64,000 nt of DNA from Rhodococcus sp. KBS0724 (GCF_005938745.2 NZ_VCBX02000001.1:3506001-3570000); one strand, 5' to 3'; counted from the stretch's first letter, positions 17,377 through 26,354 are shown. Translations and numbers: made by a program. The notes: generated by a model from the sequence alone, not told the origin.

Positions 17377-17494
17377 AAGCCGACATATCAGAACTTGTCG
17401 AATGCCTACGTCGCAGTTTTGCACTGACCTTCGAAGGTACTTAAGTGTCCCGCATGGTCATTCTGCTCGCGGGTACACATACGTATCGGAGCTA

Positions 17495-17660
17495 GCACTA
17501 CTCGTCGGCTTGGCCAACCTCCTCGACCAGCCACTGTTGGGCTTACGCGATATCCGCACGGGTGAAGTCGATCATGGTCCCGAATGAGTTACCGTACTCG
17601 AACAACACTGAGTCGGTCTTGTTGACGACCTGGCGAATGGTGTTGCCGTGAGCCTTGATT
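17495..17660 (-). pseudogene. Unidentified protein remnant with in-frame stop
   Basis: One minus-strand frame reads KAHGNTIRQVVNKTDSVLF, EYGNSFGTMIDFTRADIA, a TAA, then AQQWLVEEVGQADE and a stop. Composition and codon choice look like real former coding sequence, but I cannot name the family. Only about 55 codons survive. Confidence 0.4.
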
Positions 17661-18803
17661 CAGTTTGCGTTCAATCGATCCGGTGAGGAGGTTCGGGAAG
17701 TGTGGCCGGGCCGACGTCTCGGCATCAACCAACAAACTCCGATGCCTGGTCGTGTCCACGACGTACCGCAGTTACGCGGCAAGCGGAAGTGAGATGAACG
17801 CGAATCGCGATCTACCGGCCCGGTCGGGGCCATACGCTGACTCGTCCCAGCACTACCAGGATGTGTCGATAAATGCCGTAGCCACACCCTGGAGGAGACG
17901 TAGTGCGGCGCTCGTCCCCCAGTGAGTCCATCACCGGAAGGTAGACCGTATATGACAATGCTCTTCGAACGAACATTGACCACAGCCATGGTGAAACTAA
18001 TGACGTCAATCTCGACACCCCGGGAACGACGTATTGCCCCGAGGGCTCGCCGATCGCCTTCGGCATTGAGCACGCAACACCGAGACCCACTAACAACTAA
18101 CCGTTCCGAGTTGTCTGTTAACCCGCAATTTCGAAGCAGTACAAGCCGACCGATCCGGAGTTTTTCTCGACGGTAACAAGACGGTGACACAATCGATTGT
18201 CGAGATCGAAGCGAGAACTTGCCAGCCGGAAAACAACGGTGACGACGGCAGCCTGCGCACGCAGCCAGGGCACTTATCCGCACAGTCGGAGTTTTCGGCG
18301 TGTCTACACTGGCCGAACCAGGTCGATACTCATGCCGATTTGATCGTAATTTCTCTTGCGATGGAATTTGTTTCGCACTTAATTCTTCGAACTTCGAGTA
18401 CGGCTGAGGTGGACACGGTTGCGGCTCAGATGACCTCGCGATTCCATGTCGCGACCCGGGGTGATCTCGGTTCGTGTTCAGTCGTTCGAACACACCTGCA
18501 CCTGGCCTCAACACAAAATCAGAGTCTCGAAAATCAAGATGGGGCGCACCACACATGAGAAACTCGTGCTGCGGGATGGAAATCGTGCTCGAAACCTGTC
18601 CACTCCTAACACATTTCCGCCCAGAGCCCCTTGACAGGACGGGTGCGCGACCGGGAGGTGGACGTGACGCTACGGACCGACCGACTCACTGCCCGCGAAA
18701 CCCCCGTGCAGCGTGCATCTGGTGACGAGAGCAGGCTGGGCCCGTCACGAGGTGAACCACACGTCCGGGAGAGCGCCTTATCTACGGAGGCAGCAGATCC
18801 GTC
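17661..18803. other. Long region with no supported gene
   Basis: About 1.1 kb. A 298-codon open frame exists on the minus strand (17660-18556), but its translation is rich in Arg, Ser and Cys with no family resemblance. The stretch 17.9-18.6 kb is clearly less GC-rich than neighbouring genes. I regard it as non-coding or decayed. The promoter of the efflux gene should lie at its right end. Confidence 0.5.
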
Positions 18804-20408
18804 ATGACTGAAGAACCAACGACCGACAATACCGCCGAGCAAGCAGTCGGTCCTCCACGCCTGCTCGCACTCCTGCTCGCGATGGCGATGTTCGTTCTCG
18901 TCGTCGACACATCACTGATGAATGTCTCGATCTCGTCCGTGGTCCGCGACCTCGACACGACAGTCAGCGGCGTCCAGGCGGCGATCGCACTCGAAGCACT
19001 GGTATCCGCGGCATTCATTTTGATCGGCGGCAAGGTCGGCGATCTCATCGGACGCAAACGCGCGTACGTGCTGGGCCTTCTCGGCTATGCAATCGGTGCC
19101 TCGGCAATGGCATTCGCGCAGTCCCTGACCGCGATCGTCATCTTCTGGGCCGTGCTAGGAGGAATCGGCGCCTCCCTCCTGCTGCCCGCAATGCAATCCC
19201 TCATCCACGGCAACTTCGAAGGAGCAGAGCAGAAGAAGGTCTACGCCTTGGTCGGTGCAGCGGCAGCGATTGCCGCCGCTGTCGGACCGCTACTCGGAGG
19301 ATTCATCACCACCTATCTCTCGTGGCGCGTCGGTTTCGTGCTCGAGGTCGTCGTCATCGCGATCGTTCTCTCCGGCATCAAACTAGTTCGCGATGTGCCG
19401 TACACGGGCCCTACGGGCGTCGATCTGGTGGGTGCGGTCCTGTCCGTGCTGGGTATGGGCGGGATCGTGTTGGGAATCCTGGTCTGGCAGGAAGGCGGTG
19501 AAGCCGTTGGTGCGCTGCTGGCGATCGGGGCGATTGCACTGGCAGGGTTGGCGTACTGGCTCGTGCGGCGCAAACATCGAGGACGGCCGACACTGCTGGA
19601 TCCGGAATTGTTCCGCTCCAAGATCTTCCGGCTGGGCACCTCCGGACAGATGCTCCAACAGATCGCCCTGGGGGGCACGATGATCGCGCTGCCGATCTAC
19701 CTGCAAATGGTGCTCGAGTACAACGCAATGCAGGCAGGCTTGTCTCTCGCGCCGCTCTCCCTGAGTATGTTCGCAGTGGCCTTACTTGCGGCAAAGAAGG
19801 CAGGTGACCGGCGCCCGAGCAAAATCATCAGGTGGGGATTCGTACTGCTCACGATCGGAATCGTAGCGCTGATCCCGATCGTGCCACGGGCAGAGTTCGG
19901 CTGGGCTCTGATACTCCCCTTGCTGATCGCGGGATCAGGGTTGGGATTGTTGGTCTCTCAGCTCAACAACTACACACTTGCCCCGATCGAGGAGCAGCGG
20001 ATCAGCGAAGCTGCCGGCGTCAATTCTGCGGCCGGGTCCTTCGGATTGTCATTCGGGTTGGCATTCGCCGGCGCCATCATGTTGGCGACACTCTCGATCA
20101 CTTTCACCACCATGGCTGGGTCGAGCACCGTGCTCCCCCAGCCAGAGCAGCAGCAGGTGGCGCAAGTCCTCGAGAACGACGCCGAAGTCATGAGCAACAC
20201 CCAGCTCGAACAACTACTCGTCAACCAGCCTCCGGAGATTCAGAACGAGATCATCCGCATCAACACCGACACAAGACCTCTCGCACTTCAAGTCGCGCTG
20301 CTCATTCCCCTCCTCGCCGGCCTCGTCGGGGTGTTCAATTCGTTCCGGATGATCCGGATCCCGGAAACCCCGTCAACGGTCACCGACAACGAACCGGATG
20401 CGCACTGA
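18804..20408 (+). CDS. DHA2-family (EmrB/QacA-type) major facilitator efflux pump
   Basis: 534 residues with ~14 membrane segments. N-terminal MAMFVLVVDTSLMNVSISSV holds the conserved D in the first helix (motif D1). GGKVGDLIGRKRAY is motif A, and GGIGASLLLPAMQSLI continues into the central helices. A soluble loop near residues 430-480 (VLPQPEQQQVAQVLENDAEV) before the last helices is typical of actinobacterial members. It would export drugs or toxic metabolites with protons. It stands alone; no regulator is immediately beside it. The start at 18804 is preceded by GAGG-like purines (ACGGAGGCAG) ~15 bases upstream. Confidence 0.9.
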   Translation: MTEEPTTDNTAEQAVGPPRLLALLLAMAMFVLVVDTSLMNVSISSVVRDLDTTVSGVQAAIALEALVSAAFILIGGKVGDLIGRKRAYVLGLLGYAIGASAMAFAQSLTAIVIFWAVLGGIGASLLLPAMQSLIHGNFEGAEQKKVYALVGAAAAIAAAVGPLLGGFITTYLSWRVGFVLEVVVIAIVLSGIKLVRDVPYTGPTGVDLVGAVLSVLGMGGIVLGILVWQEGGEAVGALLAIGAIALAGLAYWLVRRKHRGRPTLLDPELFRSKIFRLGTSGQMLQQIALGGTMIALPIYLQMVLEYNAMQAGLSLAPLSLSMFAVALLAAKKAGDRRPSKIIRWGFVLLTIGIVALIPIVPRAEFGWALILPLLIAGSGLGLLVSQLNNYTLAPIEEQRISEAAGVNSAAGSFGLSFGLAFAGAIMLATLSITFTTMAGSSTVLPQPEQQQVAQVLENDAEVMSNTQLEQLLVNQPPEIQNEIIRINTDTRPLALQVALLIPLLAGLVGVFNSFRMIRIPETPSTVTDNEPDAH

Positions 20409-20599
20409 GTCGTTGCCTGTCTGACTGCTGAACCTCACGTCGGGTAATTGATCGGGTGTTCCAACCGAAGCCATCGTGTCCAACAATCGGGACTCCCCCC
20501 ACTGAAGTGGGTGCAGTCCCCCAGTCCTGCTATCGAATTCAGCACTACAGGTCGGCCGCCGCGACTCTCGGCGGAGTACGGATAGGGCTGCGTCATGCG

Positions 20600-21595
20600 T
20601 CATGCGGTGCCCGCTTCGTTCTGTCGGGTGTTCACTGCGATCAGGTCACGCATCCGCCCGAGCAGTGACTCGCGAACATCGCGCGGGGAGAGCACTTCCA
20701 GAGCTACTCCCAGACCCAACAGGTAAGTGACGAGCATATCGGTGTCGTTTCCCCCTATCACAACGATCGTAGAATCAGATCCTTCACTGGTATAAGTTCC
20801 GATCGTCGGCGGGACCACTTCCTGCGCGCGCTCGACCGGCAGAGGTAAACGCACCGTTGTGTATATCGGGTACACAACGCTGGATATTCCCTCTGCCACA
20901 AACGCTTCCGCGTCCGGCGCGTCCAGCGCGTCCAGCGGTTCAGTCCGGCTACCTGTCGTGCGGGTATCGAGCACACGATCCGCGCGAAAGGTGCGCCACA
21001 CGCCCTTCGCAACGTCTTTGGCCACTAAGTACCAACGGCGGTTCCGCCGAACAAGGCGATAGGCGTCCACTTCTCGAACAGAGTGAACCCCGTCGTGACT
21101 CCGGTACGACAGCACAAGCCGCTCGAATCGGCGACATGCCGTTGCCAGCCGTAGAAGGATATCCGGATCGATCTGCTGCTCGACGGCTTCGGACGAATGA
21201 ACAATCACGGTATCCATGAAACGCAGCCGGTCAGCCACACGCACAGGTAACACCCGACGCAGTTTGAACAACGCGGACAGCACAGCCTGATCACCGCCCA
21301 ACACACCTGTTCCAGCCGCTTCCCGCAGTGACACCGCCACCGCCAGCGCCTCTTCGTCATCGAGCACGAGAGGAGGAACTTGCTGTCCGCCGGACCCGAG
21401 CCGATACCCGCCCCACGGCCCTGGATCCGATTCCACGACGTAACCGAGGTCCCGTAACCGTCCGACGTCGCGACGAATGGTCCGTGCATCGACATTCATC
21501 CGGTTCGCCAACTCAGTGGACGTCCATTGCACACCGGAGGACAACAAAGCGAGCAGGTCAAGCAGGCGGGCAGAGGAACTGATCACAACAACCAT
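20600..21595 (-). CDS. WYL-domain transcriptional regulator (HTH_11 + WYL)
   Basis: 331 residues from ATG 21595; an in-frame TTG (21607) or GTG (21586) are alternatives because no strong ribosome site is visible. N-terminal winged helix: RLLDLLALLSSGVQWTSTEL, ANRMNVDARTIRRDVGRLR. Centre: the WYL core with YRLVRRNRRWYLVAKD preceded by LVLSYRSHDG. C-terminal WCX-like part. Such proteins sense small or nucleotide ligands and are often repressors. It is divergent from a VOC-family gene with an AGGACA-N5-TGTCCT palindrome between them, so it likely controls that gene and itself. Confidence 0.88.
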   Translation of the reverse strand: MVVVISSSARLLDLLALLSSGVQWTSTELANRMNVDARTIRRDVGRLRDLGYVVESDPGPWGGYRLGSGGQQVPPLVLDDEEALAVAVSLREAAGTGVLGGDQAVLSALFKLRRVLPVRVADRLRFMDTVIVHSSEAVEQQIDPDILLRLATACRRFERLVLSYRSHDGVHSVREVDAYRLVRRNRRWYLVAKDVAKGVWRTFRADRVLDTRTTGSRTEPLDALDAPDAEAFVAEGISSVVYPIYTTVRLPLPVERAQEVVPPTIGTYTSEGSDSTIVVIGGNDTDMLVTYLLGLGVALEVLSPRDVRESLLGRMRDLIAVNTRQNEAGTA

Positions 21596-21609
21596 CTTCC
21601 CGGACAACC

Positions 21610-21626
21610 AGGACAGAAACTGTCCT
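21610..21626. promoter_or_regulatory. Palindrome between WYL regulator and VOC gene
   Basis: AGGACA-GAAAC-TGTCCT, perfect 6-bp arms, centred 23 bp from one start and 20 bp from the other. It is a good candidate operator for the WYL regulator. Confidence 0.65.
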
Positions 21627-21637
21627 CATCGGATTCT

Positions 21638-22036
21638 ATGGTTACGCCCATGACCGAAAAAGTGGCACCACCACCGCAAATCAGGTTCCTGTCCGTCGAC
21701 TTCGACTGCCCCGATCCCGCCGTCCTGTCGCATTTCTACAGCTCGATGCTCGGGCTTCCGGTCCTCTTTTCGAGCGACGACTTCATCCTGCTGGGACGTG
21801 GCGGCGAATCTGGCCTCGGTTTCGTTCGCGTCGCCGACTACCGCAGACCCACCTGGCCGGACCCTACGGAAGGAAAACAGGCACACATCGAACTCGGTGT
21901 CGACGATCTCGATGCTGCACAGAGCTACGTGCTTTCTCTAGGAGCTGAGCTGCCCTCGTTTCAACCCGACATTACCCATTGGAGGGTTCTGCTCGACCCA
22001 GCCGGGCACCCCTTCTGTCTCTCGTTCAACGGTTGA
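21638..22036 (+). CDS. VOC-family (glyoxalase/bleomycin-resistance) protein
   Basis: 132 residues from ATG 21638; a second ATG at 21650 is also possible and neither has a clear ribosome site, so the message may be nearly leaderless. One VOC unit: LSVDFDCPDPAVLSHFYSSMLGLPV, LLGRGGESGLGFVRV, HIELGVDDLDAAQSYVLSLGA, WRVLLDPAGHPFCLSF. The final strand, DPAGHPFCL, is the classic signature. Members act in metabolite detoxification, antibiotic binding or isomerisation; the actual role is unknown. It is divergent from the WYL regulator. Confidence 0.85.
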   Translation: MVTPMTEKVAPPPQIRFLSVDFDCPDPAVLSHFYSSMLGLPVLFSSDDFILLGRGGESGLGFVRVADYRRPTWPDPTEGKQAHIELGVDDLDAAQSYVLSLGAELPSFQPDITHWRVLLDPAGHPFCLSFNG

Positions 22037-22481
22037 GCGGTCGCGCATAGTGACACTTACAGCGGCCAGCGTTGCGTAGTCCGCTGATTCCACCGCTCGG
22101 CGAATGTCCTTGTGAGGCATTCGCCGAGCCCTCACGAGGAGCGCACACCGATCGAGCGAGTGAGTGCAGACCACCTCTGAATCAGTGCAGTCGACTTCTG
22201 ACACTGACACACCCTGGATTGATCGATACCGCCTATCGAAATTCCGTGTCCCAGCATCATTCGGTTCTGAGGCATTGATCGGTGAGACAAGTCCACGAAT
22301 CGAGGCTGCCTCTCGTGGGGGTTGGTCGCGGTGGATACTTGGAACCTTTCGTTATTTAGGCACCGAAAGCTGAGACAGTCCTGGAATCGGCGTTGTCCTC
22401 CGCACCTAGGAGACGGAGGACACCGTTGGTCAGGGTCCGTTGTGGGCAGCGGCTTCAGATGCTCGCCATCAGAAACTAGGG
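22037..22481. other. Intergenic, with a possible IS3-end remnant
   Basis: About 445 bp without a supported gene. Around 22268-22298 the sequence AGGCATTGAT...GAGACAAGTCCACGA resembles the bases just upstream of the IS3 OrfA start near 8591-8621, so a scrap of an IS end may be present. Confidence 0.4.
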
Positions 22482-22865
22482 TCAGTGTTTCGGCAGTCGC
22501 ATCCCCCAGAGAATCAGACCAATCACGAGCGCGATCGCTCCGCCAATACCGTCAATCGCCCACCACACCGACTTGCCGGCGTCGTCGATACCGACGCTCA
22601 TCTGCGGATCGGGTGTTCGTGTCCATCCGTAGACGGCTATGGCGGCATCGCGGGTTCGGTCGCTGGTCGATTGGGTTGTTCCCGAGCAACTGTTCACCGA
22701 CCACGGTGCGCCCTGAGTTTCGGTGAAAACGATGTATTCGGTGCCGATCTCGAAGCTGCGCCCGCAGGAAGCACTCAGCAATGCCGGATCGATGTCAGCC
22801 TGTTGCGTGGACATGTACCAGCCGACCGACGCATTGAGTGTCTGCACGATGTGAACCTGGACCAT
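22482..22865 (-). CDS. Hypothetical membrane-anchored protein
   Basis: 127 residues. There is no known domain. Two cysteines (SASCGRSF, VNSCSGTT) could form a disulfide outside the cell. The C-terminus is a single hydrophobic segment (IDGIGGAIALVIGLILWGM) followed by a short basic tail, a tail-anchor-like layout. It begins 3 bp after the stop of the next gene upstream, so the two are cotranscribed. The function is not apparent. Confidence 0.6.
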   Translation of the reverse strand: MVQVHIVQTLNASVGWYMSTQQADIDPALLSASCGRSFEIGTEYIVFTETQGAPWSVNSCSGTTQSTSDRTRDAAIAVYGWTRTPDPQMSVGIDDAGKSVWWAIDGIGGAIALVIGLILWGMRLPKH

Positions 22866-22868
22866 TCC

Positions 22869-23244
22869 TTACGGAAATGCGTACCAGTTGTCGGCGACGG
22901 GCTTATAACGACGGAGCTGGTCCGGGTTCAGACTGCAGTTCGCCGTGTATATCCACCCGGCATTGAGTACGACGCTCTGCTCAAGGTCGGCGAAATACAC
23001 GCAGTTGTCCTCTCTGATATAGACGTGGAACTCAAGCCCGTCGATCACAGTACTTCGGCCGGTATGTGGCGTGAGGTTGTGTTGCATCGCGTTTAGCTCC
23101 TCCATCCCACCCCGGGCCCGGTCGAAGGCGCCCTCCGTCGGCGTCGGCAACAGCACAAACACCAAGGCTATCGTCACCACGGCCAGCGGCAAGCCCGAGC
23201 CAGATAGCTGTTCCGTTGACTATGAGACGTGCCAGAAATGTCAT
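22869..23244 (-). CDS. Hypothetical exported/membrane protein, start or frame uncertain
   Basis: The main frame begins near 23192 (MPLAVVTIALVFVLLPTPTE) with a hydrophobic segment, then a soluble ~80-residue part (HVYIREDNCVYFADLEQS, AGWIYTANCSLNPDQLRRY). The overlapping frame from ATG 23244, MTFLARLIVNGTAIWLGL, joins naturally to LAVVTIALVFVLL if one base is gained or lost near 23190. So either a frameshift has occurred or translation starts at a non-ATG codon. Two cysteines parallel the downstream neighbour. Family unknown. Confidence 0.5.
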
Positions 23245-23279
23245 GTCTGAATGCTGGCAACCACCGTCATAGCGCGGTT

Positions 23280-23822
23280 CTACGCTGCTCGCATCGCCGA
23301 TTCCAGCCGGCTACGAATCTCGGGGATGTTGACCTGCGCTTCGAGTGCCGTGCGCGTGGGACCGTCGGCGACACGCAGGATGCCGAGGAGTATGTGCTCG
23401 GCACCGATCTCGCGACTCTCGTGGGCAATCGCTTCCCGCAGTGACAGTTCGAGAACCTTCTTCGCGTCCTTGTCGAGTCGCGAGCGCGGGAAGGCGAATC
23501 TGCTACGACGCGAACCGATCCCGGCAGGTACGGCAGGCTCGTCGAGGGCCCCCTTCCCGAACGCTTGCTCGAGGCTCTCCCGAATTGCGGCCACGTCGAT
23601 GCCTATCGACGCCAGCACCTCGGCGTCTTGATCAAGATCGTTCGTCGGAGCCTGGCTGTGCAGCGATTCAGCGGCGACACCGCACTCGCGCAGGGTCGCG
23701 GTGGCGATGCCTCGATCGGTGGTCAGAATTGCTGTCAGTAATTCTCGGGGAGTCACCTGATCGGCACGCCCGACCGCGTCGACGACAATCGCTCGGGCGT
23801 CTGCAGTAAACCTCTCGAACAT
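23280..23822 (-). CDS. Stand-alone Clp N-domain protein
   Basis: 180 residues with two ClpA/ClpC-type N-terminal repeats and no AAA+ module. The first repeat starts MFERFTADARAIVVDAVGRA with VTPRELLTAILTT. The second is LDKDAKKVLELSLREAIAHESREI followed by GAEHILLGILR. In Clp ATPases this domain binds adaptors and substrates, so a free version may act as an adaptor, decoy or sensor of Clp clients. It lies 4 bp after a small helix-turn-helix gene, and the pair is controlled by two strong palindromes. This association of HTH and Clp N-domain is seen in other actinobacteria, as far as I recall. Confidence 0.85.
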   Translation of the reverse strand: MFERFTADARAIVVDAVGRADQVTPRELLTAILTTDRGIATATLRECGVAAESLHSQAPTNDLDQDAEVLASIGIDVAAIRESLEQAFGKGALDEPAVPAGIGSRRSRFAFPRSRLDKDAKKVLELSLREAIAHESREIGAEHILLGILRVADGPTRTALEAQVNIPEIRSRLESAMRAA

Positions 23823-23826
23823 GCCC

Positions 23827-24060
23827 CTACCTGCCTTTTCCTCGTAGCGACTCTACGCTTGCGTGTTTCTTGTGGACGGCCTGGCGGCTCACCTCGAGGG
23901 TCTCGGCAATTGCTTGCCAGGACCATCCCTGCTTGCGCGCGTTGGCAACTTGAATGGTTTCGAGTCGTTCGAGCAGTCGTCGCAGCGCCCGAACGGCTCG
24001 CAAGCCCTCGGCTGGATCAGGACTGCTTGCGGCGGTGGCGAGTGAGGTCGCTTCGGTCAT
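23827..24060 (-). CDS. Small helix-turn-helix regulator
   Basis: 77 residues from ATG 24060. The C-terminal half is a simple HTH of resolvase/TrfB type: ARKQGWSWQAIAETLEVSRQ, AVHKKHASVE. An N-terminal helix (AVRALRRLLERLETIQVANA) probably dimerises. No ligand domain. It is translated together with the Clp N-domain protein. Two perfect palindromes sit directly upstream of its start, so autoregulation is very likely, with the Clp-like protein possibly modulating its activity or stability (inference). Confidence 0.82.
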   Translation of the reverse strand: MTEATSLATAASSPDPAEGLRAVRALRRLLERLETIQVANARKQGWSWQAIAETLEVSRQAVHKKHASVESLRGKGR

Positions 24061-24061
24061 G

Positions 24062-24108
24062 TTGTCAATATAGGTTGACAAAATACGGGTGTCAACCAGA
24101 GTTGACAC
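24062..24108. promoter_or_regulatory. Two perfect tandem operators TGTCAA-N6-TTGACA
   Basis: TTGTCAA-TATAGG-TTGACAA (24062-24081) and GTGTCAA-CCAGAG-TTGACAC (24089-24108): 7-bp arms, the same 6-bp spacing, centres 27 bp apart. They overlap the likely promoter of the HTH/Clp-N pair (the TTGACA and TATAGG parts could themselves be promoter elements). Confidence 0.8.
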
Positions 24109-24132
24109 ATTCGAATGAAAGGCAAGTGACGA

Positions 24133-24600
24133 TCAGTAACTCGCCGCGGCGTCATCCACCGCACGCTGCAGTTCGCCTTGTACGACGCGGGCAATGTTCA
24201 TCGGCTTCCCACCGAGGCCGACTACCCGAGTGCCGATGAAAACCCGGGCGCTCTTGACCTGACCCGCATCCGGCCCGTAGCTGATCCCGACCGACAGGAG
24301 TGCAGGCGAGCATCCCAATTTCTCTGCGCGCGAAACGATGTGGCCGATTCCGCTGTTGACGTGCTGCAGTGTCCGGGGATCCTCGGTATTGCAGGTTCCC
24401 TCGGGAAAAATCGCCAGGCAGTCGCCGTCACACAGGCGCTGCGCCGCGACATCCATCATCACGCGGCCCGCGTCCGATACGGCCCGCGGTCCGTGATCCT
24501 TGCTGCTCCTGGCCTCGATTAGTGAGCGCAAAGTACGGACCGGCGAGGACAAACGCAACTGCGGCAGCTGCTATGGCGACTCCTTTTGACGCTTCTCGAA
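24133..24600 (-). pseudogene. PlsC-like acyltransferase remnant, 5'-truncated
   Basis: The frame to 24133 has the glycerol-phosphate-acyltransferase signature LAIFPEGTCNTED (motif III), followed by a conserved SGIGHIVSRAEKLGCSPALLSVGI segment. The upstream HxxxxD catalytic motif and membrane region are missing. Upstream of ~24558 another frame reads AGPYFALTN, suggesting a frameshift. The 5' part is replaced by the opposite-strand mhpC gene starting at 24586. It looks like the residue of a gene cut by a rearrangement. Confidence 0.65.
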
Positions 24601-25413
24601 GACAAGTGGATCGAGACCGCAGACGGTGAACTCACCCACTACCACGAACTGGGCGAAGGTACCCCGATCCTGTTCCTGCACGGTTCGGGCACCGGCGTCA
24701 CCGCCGCCGCCAACTGGTGGCTCAATCTTCCGGTTCTCAGTGAGCAGGGGCGTTGCATCGCAATCGATTCCATCGGCTACGGGCAGAGCGTTGTTGCTCC
24801 GAACACCGAGTACGGAATCAAGGAATGGGTTCGCCACGCGGTGCGCGTTCTCGACGCCCTCGGCATCGAGAAGACGTGGATTGTCGGAAACTCCCTCGGC
24901 GGTTGGCTTGCATTCCAGTTTGCCATCGATTTCCCGGAACGCCTTCTGGGGATCGTCTCGATGGGCACGGGCGGCGCAAAGTTGACGGGCGCGCTGGCCG
25001 GTCACTCCAACCCGAACCTGACTGAAGCCGGCATTCGCAAGACCCTCGAACTCTTTGTTGTCGACAAGTCGCTTGTCACTGATGAATTGGTGTCCCTGCG
25101 CTACCAATCTGCGCTCAACGATACGGCCTCGGATCGCCTCGCCGAGGTGGTCGCAGCCCGCGATCGTGACCGCACCGAGCTACCGCTCGATTTCGATGTG
25201 CTCTCTCGTTTGGATGTTCCGGTTCTGCTGATCCACGGTGTCCAGGACGTGGTGATTCCGGTGTCGCGTACGTGGGAGTTACTCAACGTCATCCCGAATG
25301 CCGATGTGCATATCTTCAGCCAGTGTGGCCACTGGTCACAGGTCGAGCGGGCAGAAGAGTTCAATACCGTTATCACGCAGTATCTTTCCGCTCGGGGTGT
25401 GAGCCGGTCATGA
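24586..25413 (+). CDS. mhpC: Meta-cleavage-product hydrolase (alpha/beta hydrolase)
   Basis: 275 residues. Nucleophile elbow GNSLGG with the catalytic Ser, Asp in HGVQDVVIP, His in CGHWSQVE, and the oxyanion HGSGTG loop; all three catalytic residues are in place. The family cleaves C-C bonds of ring-fission products such as 2-hydroxy-6-oxonona-2,4-dienedioate. The only in-frame start is a TTG (24586) without a clear ribosome site, and it falls at the junction with the truncated acyltransferase. The first few codons and the native promoter may therefore have been lost. It overlaps mhpB by ATGA, so the two are coupled. Confidence 0.85.
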   Translation: MTLLEDKWIETADGELTHYHELGEGTPILFLHGSGTGVTAAANWWLNLPVLSEQGRCIAIDSIGYGQSVVAPNTEYGIKEWVRHAVRVLDALGIEKTWIVGNSLGGWLAFQFAIDFPERLLGIVSMGTGGAKLTGALAGHSNPNLTEAGIRKTLELFVVDKSLVTDELVSLRYQSALNDTASDRLAEVVAARDRDRTELPLDFDVLSRLDVPVLLIHGVQDVVIPVSRTWELLNVIPNADVHIFSQCGHWSQVERAEEFNTVITQYLSARGVSRS

Positions 25414-26354
25414 AGCAGGCTTTGCTGTGCATGTCGCACAGCCCACTGTTGCACCACCTCGACCCGCCGGCCGATGTCAAAGCATCGGTGGAAGCAGCGT
25501 TCGACCAGGCCCGCGCATTTGTTCACAATTTTGATCCCGATGTGATCGTGAACTTCGGACCCGATCACTACAACGGATTCTTCTACGATCTGATGCCGCC
25601 GTTCTGCATCGGCTACAAGGCAAAGGGCAGTGGCGATTACGACTCGTTTGCCGGTGAACTGAACGTGCCGGAAGCTATGGCCGAGGACTTGGCGCAGTTC
25701 GTGATGGATCAGGGGCTCGACCTTGCGATTTCACGTCAGATGGAGGTCGATCACGGTGCGGTGCAACCGATGGAGATCATCTACGGCGACGTAGCGTCCA
25801 AACCGCTGATCCCAGTCTTCGTCAATTCGGTGGCCAGGCCGTTCGTGAAGGTTGCCCGCGTGCGTAAGTTCGGCGAGGCCGTCGGCGCGTATTTCAAGAA
25901 TTCCGACAAGAAGGTGCTGTTCATCGGTTCCGGTGGGCTGTCACATGAACCGCCGGTTCCGCAGATCGCCACCGCCGACGAGGCTCAGCGCAAGATGCTG
26001 ACCGACGGCCGGAATCCGACGCCGCAGGCGCGCGCGGCCAGGCAACAGCGAGTCATCGACACGGCCGTCAAGTTCGCGGCGGACGAGGCCGACATCATGG
26101 ATCTGAATCCGGAGTGGGACAGAGGATTTCTCGACGTGTGCGCGTCCGGGCGGATCGAGGACTTTGATCGCTACACCGCAGACGACATGGATGCGGTAGC
26201 CGGGCACTCCTCGCATGAGGTGCGCAACTGGGTGGCTGCCTACTCCGCCCTACGGGCCTGCGGTGAATACGAGATCGCCTACGAGTTCTACCGGCCGATC
26301 AAGGAATACATCTCCGGCTTTGCCGTCACGACCGCGATTCTGCGGGATATCTAA
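25410..26354 (+). CDS. mhpB: 2,3-dihydroxyphenylpropionate-type extradiol dioxygenase
   Basis: 314 residues; the start overlaps the mhpC stop (ATGA). LigB-fold class III extradiol dioxygenase: CMSHSPLL with a metal-binding His, NFGPDHYNGFFYDLMPPFC, VDHGAVQPME, and GSGGLSHEPP. These match the MhpB family, which opens the ring of 3-(2,3-dihydroxyphenyl)propionate using Fe(II). With MhpC it performs the two central steps of phenylpropionate degradation. The first enzyme (hydroxylase MhpA) and the later hydratase, aldolase and dehydrogenase are not in the window. Confidence 0.93.
   Translation: MKQALLCMSHSPLLHHLDPPADVKASVEAAFDQARAFVHNFDPDVIVNFGPDHYNGFFYDLMPPFCIGYKAKGSGDYDSFAGELNVPEAMAEDLAQFVMDQGLDLAISRQMEVDHGAVQPMEIIYGDVASKPLIPVFVNSVARPFVKVARVRKFGEAVGAYFKNSDKKVLFIGSGGLSHEPPVPQIATADEAQRKMLTDGRNPTPQARAARQQRVIDTAVKFAADEADIMDLNPEWDRGFLDVCASGRIEDFDRYTADDMDAVAGHSSHEVRNWVAAYSALRACGEYEIAYEFYRPIKEYISGFAVTTAILRDI

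Noticed and set aside
17660..18556. 298-codon minus-strand open frame
   Set aside because: Lower GC than true genes here, no recognisable motif, irregular composition. Length alone is not convincing in a GC-rich genome.
24062..24108. Short spaced repeats that could suggest a CRISPR array
   Set aside because: Only two palindromic units with identical 6-bp spacing upstream of an HTH gene; these are operators.
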